A DNA stretch of 64,000 nucleotides from Anaeramoeba flamelloides (Eukaryota > Metamonada > Anaeramoebidae), in contig JANTQA010000023.1 of assembly GCA_027625915.1 (NCBI GenBank), positions 2,170,001 through 2,234,000 on the forward strand, written 5' to 3'. This document shows positions 45,330 through 57,400 of the stretch, piece after piece (position 1 is the first letter of the stretch; the number at the start of each line of letters is the position of its first letter). The translations under genes and the position numbers were made by a program. The notes under the pieces were generated by a model. The model searched no databases. It was not told where the DNA came from and saw only the letters and a list, made by a program, of their open reading frames with translations.

Positions 45330-45700
45330 TTATTTATTATTTTCCATTTGATCGAAAAAACCATTTTTCCAACTTCTTTGATATTGGTAAAATTTCCAAT
45401 CAAATGAAAATATATAAATATATTTTATTATTTGAAAAATCATTAGTATACTTGCCATATTTGTAGTTTTTAATTGGAATTAATTGTACATTGTTCTCTC
45501 CAAAACAAATTTTATTTTCTTTCATTTTTTGGAAATTTACAAAGAACTTATTTTGATAAATACCAAACAATTGATTCAATTGGTATTAATACTTTTTTTT
45601 TTTTGTTATTATTAATTCACGAACAGCCCTCCCAACAAAGATATTTGAGTAGGAAACTTAAACTAAATACCCCACATTTTAGGAAATACTTTATTTGTTA
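45330..45700. mobile_element. Family E fragment
   Basis: Contains AATGAAAATATATAAATATA, then TTTTTAATTGGAATTAATTG, TTGTTCTCTCCAAAACAAAT and TTTCATTTTTTGGAAATTTA, in the order seen at 56735-56865. Termini not defined. The ORF at 45474-45701 falls within it. Confidence 0.45.
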
Positions 45701-45985
45701 ACCTCATCATTGAATAATGAATTTGTATTCTTAAAAAACCCAATAATGAAATTAATTACTCCTTCTCTTCTTGATTTTATTTATCATTGTTAAAGAAAAA
45801 TCTACTCCAATTCATTTCATAAACCAATTACTTTTTATTTCGAAATAATTTCCAAAATAAAAATAAATTCACATTTTTATTTAATTCATCCAATTTTAGT
45901 TTTGGTTCATAAAATAACATATTTTTTCTATGAAATAACCTATTATATGAAAAAAATCCACAATCTGGATATTTAAATTAATATA

Positions 45986-46693
45986 TAAACTCTGTTTCAG
46001 TCAAATGGTTCAATATTTTTTTCAAATATCAATTATTTTATATAATTGACCTTTGAAGAACAAATAAGAAATAAGTATTATAATGTACATTAAAGAATTG
46101 TTGATATACATATCTGAAAGAAAACTAATTAGTCAATAAAATTTACTAAAAATTGAAAAACTCAAATTCTTATTACATCATTGAGAAAAACAACAATGTT
46201 CGTTTTGATCTTCAATTGTTATTTGAATAATAAATAGGAAACAATTTTAACTTCATTTTCTATACTTTTCTTTTTGAAATCAAGCCCCCAAACGAAGTGT
46301 GTTGGGATTTTTGGTCTCTATTTGAAAAAGGAAATGAAAATGAAGTGAAAATTTTTTCGTATTTATTAATCAAATATCATGATCAGAAAATCGAAACAAA
46401 TTCCAATCGAAATCAATATGATTTCTCAACAATCATTTCTATGGTTTCAATAACCTTAGAATAACATATTTTTATCAAGTGACCATTAATCTTGCAATAA
46501 AAAAATTTTTTGTAACTTAATTAGGTTTTAAAAAAACAATTGAAACAAAACAAAAATATGCATAAATGTGAAAAAATGATTTCAATTTTGAAAATATCTA
46601 AAATAAAATTTTTCAACTAATATCTATGCAAACTCTTTAAATACATCTATTTCACCCATTACAACTGGGCCACTTTGACAAAAAAATAGTTTA
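45986..46693. mobile_element. Family C MITE, full copy (about 700 bp)
   Basis: Left end AAACTCTGTTTCAGTCAAAT, right end GCCACTTTGACAAAAAAATA then GTTTA. Interior: TTGACCTTTGAAGAACAAAT, GAAATGAAAATGAAGTGAAA, TACATCTATTTCACCCATTA. Used as the uninterrupted reference for the copy at 60490-62131. Non-coding. Confidence 0.78.
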
Positions 46694-47872
46694 CATCGGA
46701 TATATGAAACAATAATAATAACAAAAATATTTTCGAAAAAAACAATTTATCGTATTTATTAGTCTTAGTTTTAATAATTTTTTTTCCAGTCTTTAATAAA
46801 ATTTCTAAACAAAAATTTGGCAATTCAAATACACAAGACGGGTTAATAACCCACCTTTAATAATAATATAATAGGAAATTTTTTTAATTCTTCTTCATAA
46901 ATAGAGATTTATCGAGTAAATTTGTTTGGGTTTGGAATGATTTATTTTCATTAAATTAAAAACTTAAAATAATTCTGAATCTGATTGAAAATTTTCTTAA
47001 TTTTTCTTTTTCTTTTTTTTTGGGTTGAATCTTTTACAAAATTATATTTTTTTCTTTTCAATAATTTAAAACATTTATTTTAACTCTTTAAAATAGAATA
47101 CTTTTTTTTCACTTTAATGATATTAATATTTGATAAAAAAAAATTTGGAAAAAATAATTGTAAAAAATGATTTTGTTGGATTAAAACTTGAAAAGGGGGT
47201 TTGACGGTGTGTATAAGGTATAACCTTATTTATTAACACCCAAATTAAGAAGATAAAGAAAACAAATCTTTCAAAAATATACGTTTAATTGAATTTTTTT
47301 ATTCTCATTCTTGATTTCAATAAGCTATTTTCAATAGTGTAATCTTTCTTGCTTTGATCTTAAAAAAAATAAAAGATTTTTTAAAATATTCACCTTCACA
47401 GGTTTTTTTGTTTTTTTGGTTTATCATTGGAATAATTTCACTTATTCCTATAAACACATTTCTAGATCCTAAAAATAATTAAATACAATTAAAAATTTAA
47501 TCAAAAAAAATGTTTCAAAAAATTGAAAAATTAAAGATTCAACTCTGGTTTACTTGAGTTCTTTTCACAAACAAAGAGAATCATATAAAAAATTTTACGA
47601 CGAATTTTAAACATCTTGTTTTACCCTTAAAAACATCTTTTTTCAGTAAGGTTTACTAAATTAAAATTTTCAAAAGGATAAAATGTGCCTACTTCATTCA
47701 GAAAAGGATTGAAATTATTTCTTGACTTGGGACACAGTACTTTTTATTCATATAAAATTGTATATTTTGGGTGGACACAGAATAAATGATTTGAATATCG
47801 GAGAATCGAAAAAAAGATAACGAGTTGAAAATTTATCACATTTTGATTCGAGTTCACTTTAAATAAATCGTT

Positions 47873-48215
47873 TAAGGGATCAGTCTTCGACTACAAGTCA
47901 AACTTTTAAAATATGTTATTGGTGGTATTCTCTACTTGCAAATTTTGTATATGCCAAGTGTCAAAAAATTTTGATCAACAAAGAAACCTATAAAAGAAAA
48001 TTAGTTGAGTGAGATCAATTTTTGTTTTTTCCATTTTTTCATGAAAATGAAACCCTTTAAATTCATTTTATTTTCTCAAATTTTTAACAATTTTTTCCCC
48101 ATTTATTGCCCTTTGGATCATTATTATACTATAACAAGACTTTGTTACCAGTAATATTAATATAAAGATTTTTTTTCTTTTTTGAGATGATTCTTTTGGT
48201 TAACCAAAAAATTGA
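47873..48215. repeat. Dispersed repeat K, copy 2
   Basis: Counterpart of 15991-16340, starting TTTAAGGGATCAGTCTTCGA and including TTTTGTATATGCCAAGTGTC and TTTGAGATGATTCTTTTGGT. Mobile nature is likely but no clear TIR was found. Confidence 0.6.
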
Positions 48216-50710
48216 TATATTCAACGGATTAAAAAATAATTGTATTTTTTTAAGAAAGATAGTTTTAACAATTAAAATTTTAAAGTCTCTTTAAATAGTT
48301 TACCCAGAAATTTTGTTTTTGTAACAAGATACAATTCGATTTTTCAAAGTAAAATTTTCTTGAAGATATTTTGGAAAAGAGTAATTTTATCCTCAAAATT
48401 CTAAATCAATTTTTTTCTCTACCAAAAATGAATATAATTGTTATAAGGATTCTTGTGAATAAGACCAAACAATTTGTTAAAAAAATTTTATTGAATTGAA
48501 AATTTTTTTTGTGATTTTTTTCATTTTTTGAAAACCAGAAAAGAACTTTTTCAAAACAGGAAAGAAAAAAAAATTTTGCTTAATAGATCGAAATTTGATT
48601 GATAAAATGTAGTTAAGCTTCGACCGAATATTCATTTATTGAATCACCCATACCACAATTAGTTTTATTGGATAAGATTTGAATTGAAATATTAATCAAA
48701 GAAGAAGAAACAAAATAAAAAATTTGCTTTCGAAATCAATTTTTTTCTAATATAAAACGATCAATGTGTTTTACCATTTTCAAGAATTAACTTAATTCTT
48801 AAACAAAGTAATATTTTACTTTTTTTCCTTTTATATGTCTTAGTATACGGGGACAATGTTTTTTTAAAGAATTTGTTTTAACGAATATAGACAGCTAAAT
48901 TCGATAAGAATGTTGTTAAAACCAACCCCGATTCACTATTTGAGTTCGGCAAACCCCCATAATCTTTTACTTAAAATTGAAAAAAAATAAAAAAATTTTC
49001 AACGTTTTCTTATTTTGTAGTTACTAAAATCAAAACCATTTCAAGATTTGTCAATAAGGGTTTGAGTTTGCTGGTTTTTCTTACAGAATTTGAATAAATA
49101 ACAAAAACAATTTTATTTTTTTTTAAAAATTGAAATTTCATTTAAATTTTTTTCTTGAAAAAATCCAACTCCTGTTTTTTTGTACCGAGTGGAAAATACT
49201 CCAAAAACAAAACAATTTTTAAACCAAAATTGAAATTAAACTATTCTTTCTATGAGCTTAGAAAATAAATTGCTCTTTTTTGATCTTTTCTTCAACTAAA
49301 AAAAGACAAAATATAATGACTACCAAACACTCAATCTACAAATAGTTTTATTCCTGATGTGTATTTGTAATTTTTGAAATCCGTTTTGTAATAAATAATC
49401 TCAAAAAGTAAATCTCATGAATGAAAATGAGTACCAAATCCCTGATGTCTATTATGGATTTAATTTTTGAATAAAAAATTTCACTTCAAAAAAAGGAATT
49501 AAACACGACTTTCCAGTCTTACTCTTCCCTGAATTCCATTTTATACTTTAGAATTCGAAATTGAAATGGTTGTTTTCCAAAAAAATTATTCCAAAAAAAT
49601 AAAATACCTTCTTCTTATTTTTCGAACAATTGTAGTATTTCAAGACATTTATTTTTTTATTACAAATCTATTTTGTATCAATCTCTTATGATCAAAAAAC
49701 CGAGTATCTAAACTTTTTTAACCATTTTAAATTCACCTTTCAATAAGTAACTCTTCATTCAATTCCAAATTAATAGATTTTTAATTATGTTTCCAAAATA
49801 ACAAAAAAATGTTTCAGTTTTTTTCTCTTTGAATTTTTTTTTCTTTATTAGTTTATTGATCAACAATTTCCATTCAATTTTGAATAATAATATAAGAGAG
49901 AATATTATTTTTGGGACCAATTACGGGAAATTAGAAAAAATAAAAAATACCGAAATTGTAGCGAAAGACATATTAGAAACATGCAGATTTTGAATTTCAA
50001 AAAAAAGACCAAAAGGAATAAATTGTTTATATGGTGTTAACTCATCCATTTCATAAGTCTGAAACACAAATTACAAAAAAAAAATTTTATAGATCTTAAC
50101 AAGATTTCATTTTATTTTCAAAAACGACTACTCCCTTAACAAAGTTTTTTTCAAAAAAAGATGTAGAGGTATATTTAAAAGTATATTTATGTTTACTAAT
50201 TCTTATATTATTTAAACGCCTATAATTATTCTTTCAATGAAATGGATTCTTTAGTATAATTGGATTTGTTTCTTTTGAAAGACACCTGCTAGTTTTACCA
50301 CCCTTAAATCCTTTTTAGTAAATGTTGGTTCTAATTAAGCACAAATTGTTCTTGTAGAAAACACAGAATTGTTAAGATCCACAAACAAACAATAATTCTT
50401 TTTTTTTAAAAAATATACCCTTTTCAAAATAGTTATTTTACAAATATTTTCAAATTGAAATTAAGATTCCACCTTCTCATTCATTCGAGAGTTTAAATCT
50501 TGATGAAAAAAAGAAACTCTTTGGAATTTGGAGAACACAAAAAAAAACAACTCCTGAATATTAAAACAGCTTTGAGGCAATTTCCAAATCTCCCCAATAC
50601 TTTTAAAATCTCTTATTTGAAATTGTCAGAGAAATTTTGAAGAAATGAGGAAGAAAAATCAAAGAATCATTTTTTCTCACATTTTAACAAACCTATTTTC
50701 ATAACAACAA

Positions 50711-50829
50711 ATGGATAAAGTTATTCATATTCACAACTCCACAGAATTTCAAAAACATTTTAACAGCAACAAATTAGTAATCGCTGATTTTTCTGCCTCT
50801 TGGTGTGGGCCTTGTAAAGTATAAATTTT

Positions 50830-50863
<34 letters not shown>

Positions 50864-51398
50864 AATTTTTTCTTTTTATCTTCTTACAACAATTATTGCC
50901 AAATATTTCGACCTATTTACCAATATAAACGAGAATAGATGATCGCACCATTTTTTAAAAAAATGTCTGTCTCTTTCCCAGAAGCCTTATTTCTTCATAT
51001 TGATGTTGACGAAAATAAAATGTTAGCCATGCAATATGGTGTCAGAGCAATGCCAACTTTTCTGTTCTTTCGAAATAAACAAAAGATTGCAGAAATGAAA
51101 GGTGCCAACCCAAACAAATTACAAGATTTAATTACTCAACACTACAAACTTTCAGGTGTAAGTTCTTTCTCTTTAAAATGTTCCAAATTTAAAAACAAAA
51201 AATTTTGACATTTCACAAACAAATAAAAAACTTTTCTTTTCTCTTTTGTTCTTTTTCCAAAATTTTATTTCTTAGGGAAATAAACTAGGATCAGGCCAAA
51301 CACAATACAAAGGCCCAAAACGTTATATTCCACAACAGCAGAAGCAGCAGCAGCAACAACAACAACAACAGCAACTACAACGACAACAACAACAACAA

Positions 51399-51451
<53 letters not shown>

Positions 51452-54400
51452 ACAACCAAAGCCTATTAAAGCCAAAACTCCTGATCAAGAATTACTTAAT
51501 GAATTACTCAACATGGGTTTAAATCGCGAAGAGTCTATAAAAAGTTTACTAAATACCAATAATCAAGGTTTGGGTCATGCATTGGATTATCTTCAAGATT
51601 TAGCAATGAAAAAGGATCGAATTGAACAAAGGAAAAAAGAAAAAGAAAAACAGAAGACACAAAGTAACAGACCCTTAACGATGCTGGAAAAAAAACAAAG
51701 GTAAAACTTTCTATAAAAAATCTATATTTAATAAATCAAAAGGGTAAGTCATTTCAAGGCTACCTTCAATAGCAAGAGCAATAGAAATAGAAATATGATA
51801 TGTGTATTATAAAATTTTCCTTTCTGTAATAAAGAATTCCTATTATTCTTAAAAAGTCTATTACACTGTTAAAATCAAATAATAATAATTAAAATTTTAT
51901 CTCTGAGTTCAATAAGTAAGCTTAACATTCCAAAAAGCAATTGTTAATTGGAAACAAAATTGTCAAATCGATTTTAATTGCAAAATAAAAGGTAAATAGG
52001 AAAAATTTTTCAAATACTACTTTTTACAAATACCTTCACTAACCATTAAAGATATCTGAAACTGAAATCCACTTAAACCGAAATAATACCTTTTGCTAAA
52101 CTCTTAAAGCAATTTCACACAAATAAAAAAATACCATAGCAACAAAAAATCATAAAAAAGTTCAATTTTGCTAATGTTTACAATTAAAATCTTGAAAATG
52201 GGTAAATTGAACATTAATAAATTTGGGTTTTATTTGATATTTTGAATTCTATTTTAATTCAAAGAATAAATCCCGTTTTTAGGCTTTGTTTTTTGTTTTC
52301 AAATGAATAATACTTTTAATTTTTGGACTTGGTATTTTTTTTTAAAATGAAGCAGGAAAATATGTGTCAAATTAATATTTGGAAAATTTTCCTTTTCACT
52401 ACTATTTTACATTTAAAAGCTATTTGACAATTTTTTACCATTTTTCACTTTTTTTCCCGAGTGGTTAATTAAATTACTAAAAATTTTCATTTCAAATTGA
52501 TTTTTTGAAGATATTTCTGTTTTTTTTTAAACGAATAATTAGTTTAATATTTTGGAACTTGAAATAAAAATTTTCGATTATTGATTAAAAAATAACAGTT
52601 AATATTCTTTAAAGAAAAAGTAAAAATGAATAATTAATTCTTTCCAATATCAAAAAAAAAATACAAAAATATAACTACTTGATCTTTGAACGATTTTCAC
52701 TTTTTATTAGAATTCAAATCTGGACAAAAGACAAAAAAGAAAATAAATATATTGGTAAATTAATCTAATTTTAAAGATTTGTTTGTAAAACTATATATCT
52801 AGCAACTACAAAAATATAAGGTATTTCCAAAAAATTTGGGTATTTTTTTTTACATTTCATAAAAAATAATCATTGTTAGTTAAGGTATATATTAATTGAC
52901 AAAACCAAATTAAGTTTAATATTAACACCTATTGAATCAATTACTATGGTGTTTATTTCAAAATATATATGTTGGATGAAATATTTCCAAAAAATGAAAA
53001 AAAAAATGAGCACTTTTTTGAGAAAACAATGCAGACCAATTTCAATAAAAAACTGGAAATATGGAAAGGGTACAAATGATTTTTTAAACAATCAAATGCA
53101 GTTATATGTTTTCAATTATATTGTAAAAATTTGTTGAGATTAAAAAAGTTATGAAAACGATTTTTTTGATCAAAAAGAAAATGATAAACACCAGCAATTT
53201 TAACACCTAAAAAATATCAGATAAAATTGAGATCAGAAAATTTAATATCTTTTATTTAAGTAATACAATACTAAGAAACACATTGAATTATTATCCAGAA
53301 TCGATAAATAGTTGTTAATGATTTTGAAGATTTAAATACTTTTTTGAAGATTGAGTTTAATAGAGATATTTTAAAAGAAATTTGTCCCACTTTTTTGGAA
53401 ATAGCTTTAATCCAGCAATTGTAATAAACCCCGTTAAAGACTTGATCATGTGGCTCAATTAAGGCCTATATAATTTTCTCAATATTATTTAATTCATTAA
53501 ATAAACCTTGAAATAGATTTACAAAAAATAAATATAAGGATAGCTGATGTTTGTAAAATCAATTAAATTTAAAAAATAATCCAAGAAAATGAATGAATTC
53601 ATTATCCATTTTACACTCTGTTTTTGTGATAAGATCATTTTTATCAAATTTAGCCCTGGCCTACTACTCAAATAATACACTTTATTAAGCTTGAAACAAA
53701 TAACTAAAGTCGTTTTAAAAAAGTGTGTTCATAAAAGTTTTTAATAGTGAACTGGAAATAGGTCTATTGAAGTTTGTAAATCTTTTTTATCAGATATTTT
53801 AAAAAACTTTTTTAAAATGATTCTTATTTTGGGTATAAATTAAAACAATAATTCCTTAATAATTACCAAAAAATACAAGTGTTTACAAAATAATTTGATT
53901 TCAAAATGGATAAGCAATTGAAATAAACTTCATTTCACTCATAAGATCCCAGCAAAAAAATGAAAAATTCGTTTTTTTTATAAGAATAAACTAAATATAA
54001 GATTAATTAGAAATAAGAGAAATAATAAACTTCAGATTAGAGCTGATATTCTACTTGAAATAAAAACATGAACAAATAATAAATTTCAAAAAAAAAAAAA
54101 ATGTTAAAAAAAATTTAGTCCCCCTTTCAATTGAATGTCTCGTGTAAAATTTTTCAAGTTCTTTCAAAAATTAAAATTGTTGACAATAATATTTTTTAAT
54201 AATCAATGTATTCATTTTAAAAAAATAGCATAGCCACAATTTTCTGAGTATTTATTCGGATTTTCAAACATTTTTTTTTTTTAAATTTATCATTCAAAAA
54301 AAATAAAACAAAAAAATGATAAAGAAGAAAAGAAAAATGAAAAGAAACAGAAAAAAAAAAGCAAAAAACAAAAATTATTTGAACAAAATATATTCGAAAA

Positions 54401-57400
54401 TGATTCTGATCTAAATTAGAAAAAATAATTTTGATCTACAAATTGAAAATTTATTGTTAAAAGAATATTTGAATAAAAATCATTGGATTTGTTCAATTTA
54501 CTCAATTAAACTAGATCGCTCTTACTTTAAAAGAATTAATATTTTGGAAGGACCTATTCCAGTAATTGGCATAAGGTAATTAGTAATTTATAAAATTATC
54601 CAAGAATTTGGAATGAATCCAAATATTGATAAAACTTTAAAATCAAACCAATTATCTGTAAAAAAATATTTAGATATTTGGAAACAAAGATAAACATTCA
54701 TCCAAAAAACCTTAAAAAAGTAAAAGACAATTTTAAAAAAATCAAAATGATTTTTAACCAACAAAAATTAGCTAATGGAGTAAAATTACAAATGTTTAAA
54801 TCGATATTCACGAACCATCTATTTTATGGTATAGTAATTTTCAATTTAACTCAAAAATATTTCAACTGGATAGATGTATGGATAAATAAATAAGCCACAA
54901 AAATTTTAAATATTAATAAACATTCCCCAAGAATAATTTATAAAAATGAAGCTAAAATAGAAAAAGTAAGAATTTAGATATATAAAAGATGATTTAAACT
55001 CAGAAATAAATTAGAAATTCTTGGTTTGGGACACATATCAAAAAATTTAAAAATTCACTAAAAAAAAAGACAACAAAAATATTAATTGGAAAGTAGAAAA
55101 CTTAAAATTACTAGATGAGAATCTTAATCAATTTAAAGAAAACTTGATAATAAATAGTACTGGATGGAAAGGTCAAGAATATTTAAAAATTATTCGGTAT
55201 AATAACAATATGAACAAACAGTCGTTTCGAAAGTGCCCGTCAAGTGCCTAGCTTTTTTTAATTTCAGAAATAAAAAGAAAATCTATAAATTTTCTTTTCA
55301 TTTCAAAAATGAAAAAAATCGTCGTTATTTTTTCTTGAGTTTTCTATTTATTTTAAAAAATCAATAGATTTTCGTTAGGTTTTTTTTTTACTTTTTGAAA
55401 TAAAACGAAAATTTATTAAAATTTTCTGTTTATTTCAAAAAAACCTAAAGAAAATCAATAGATTTTCCAAATAAAATAGAAAACCTCAAAAAAACCTAGA
55501 ACACTTAACAGATAAAACAAAAAACCACAATAAAAGCGCCATTAGTTTTTTTTTTAATTTTTGTATTGATTAGAAAGTCAATATATTTACGAAACAAAAA
55601 CAAAAAACCTCAAGAAAACCGCCGTTAGTTTTTTTTTTAATTCAAAAGAATTGAGTAAAATCTAAGATTTTTCTCTATTCTTTTGAATTCTGGAAAACTT
55701 AACGGCACTCTACTGCACTTTCCTAATTTCGAAATTTTTGATTTGAAATTTCAATAACGAACCATAATTATCTTTATCATTAACTAATGACAAGATGATT
55801 AATGAAGTTTGAATTTTAAATAATATCAAAGATATTATTCTTTAGTTTTTTATTATTTGTTATTTTGGATTCAGTCTTTAATCCAAAATTTTCGATTTTT
55901 TTTCTTTGGATGTGCAGCACCAAAAATTCAAAATTATTAAACCCAAAACAAATTTTTTTATATTCACAATAATTTTTTTTGAAATAATTTTAATAATTCT
56001 TGATAATTTTTTATGATATAATTACAATTATAACTAATATTAAATTAGAATGAAAGAAAAAATTGCCAGAATGAAAAGAGAAAAACTTGAAAGAGAAAAT
56101 AAAGAAAATAAAGAAAGAGAACTTCAACGAATTAGCCAATCAAAAATATATCAAGACGAGCTTGAACAACAAAAAATATTAAAAAGGAAACTGGAGAGAA
56201 GCGAAGTAAAACAGGAAAGAAGAAGAAAAAAATTATTAAAAAAAAAAGTTAGAGATAAAATCAAACAAGATAGATTAAATAGAAAAAAAGTAAGAAATTT
56301 TTATTTTTATTTTTATTTTTATTTTTATTTTTTTCTTCAAAAATTCAGATATGTAATATATAACGAATTATTTTTTCAAACAAATGTTAAATTGTATTTA
56401 TTTTGAATAAATATCAAAGATCTAAAAGAACAAAGCTATTCCCAAAAAAGTGTGGCAAATTTATTTTTAAAATATCTTAATTAAACTTAATTCTAATAAT
56501 ATTATTTAAATATCCAAAATTGTTATTCATCATTAATCGATTGTTCATAATAATTCAATTTGTTTATTAATAAGACATTGCTTTCATTAAAGATATCAAA
56601 AGTTTCTGATCAAAATTTTATATTGATTCTTTTTAAGGAGTGAAAATTGGTTGTTTGTTTTCTTCTTTTTGATCATAAAAATTGATTTACTTAAGAGGTT
56701 TAATCTCAAAAAATTTTCAAATAGAAGGGGAAAATATATAACTGCATTTTATTATTTTAAAAAATTATTTTTATCCTTTTCATATTTCCTCCTTTTTATT
56801 GAAATTGGACTTGCCTCGTTTTCTCCAAAAAAAGTGCTATTATTTTTTTTCATTTTTTGGAAATATTTCAATGAACATATTCTGAAATATCTACAAATAA
56901 CAAGAAACGATTTAAATAATAGTAATATTCTTCTTAATTTTATATTGCCAATATACGAATAGAAATAGTTCCAAAAAAGATGATTTTATTTGAAATATAA
57001 AAAAAGATAATTTTATTTGAAATATAAAAAAAAATGCTTCACTTTTTTGGAAATACCTTCGTGTATAAAAGAACAAGAAAAAAATATAATGAAAAGAAAA
57101 ATCATTACTGAAAATAAAACTTTTTTAAAAAATTCAACAATTATTATTTTTTATAGATTGTTTTTTAATTATTCAATAGTTGTTTTTAATTCGATTTTGG
57201 ATCGGTAAGTAAAAATAGTTGCATTTTTTACTTTATATTTTTTTAAAAAGTACTAAAAAAAACTTTATTTCGATGAATAATAGTAAATAAACGACATACA
57301 TTATATTAACAATTTTTATTTTTTTAATTAGTATTAAGATATTATGAAATTAAGAGTTTTTTTTATTTTTCCAATGTATTTTCTCTTATTTTAAAAAAAT

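Larger units (their letters stand above)
41344..50710. other. 9.4 kb tract without a recognised gene
   Basis: Divergent spacer between the copine and Trx-UBA-UBX starts, the longest gene-free stretch here. It holds a family A-related MITE (43168-43628), pieces of family E (about 43752-44215 and 45330-45700), a family F MITE (44727-45325), a family C MITE (45986-46693) and repeat K (47873-48215). A stretch near 42530-42680 weakly resembles the family C interior. ORFs at 41547-41738, 43038-43229, 43156-43434 and 45474-45701 lie in elements or lack domains. From 48216 to 50710 I see only AT-rich spacer. Confidence 0.5.
51701..56048 (+). other. 4.35 kb intron 3 of the Trx-UBA-UBX gene
   Basis: Donor CAAAG/GTAAAACT (the GTAA makes an in-frame TAA if unspliced), acceptor TTAAATTAG/AATGAAAG. 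Contents: family E element (52822-53407), family D element (53927-54538), LINE remnant (about 54560-55200) and a modular palindrome cluster (55220-55730). The UBXN1-like coiled coil reads continuously across the join (LEKKQ-R-MKEKIARM). Confidence 0.83.

Noticed and set aside
51265-51459. Minus-strand poly-valine/alanine ORF
   Set aside because: Antisense reading of the CAA/CAG glutamine tract in exon 3 of the Trx-UBA-UBX gene.
50711-51704. A self-contained 251-aa thioredoxin-UBA protein ending at the TAA at 51702
   Set aside because: The TAA overlaps a donor (CAAAG/GTAAAACT), and two downstream exons continue in phase with SAKS1-like coiled coil and UBX. A short isoform ending here cannot be excluded.
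56651-56962. 103-aa plus-strand ORF as an exon of the Trx-UBX gene
   Set aside because: Falls within a family E MITE; the reading is not conserved in the copies at 43752 and 52822, and the coding phase across intron 4 needs no extra exon.
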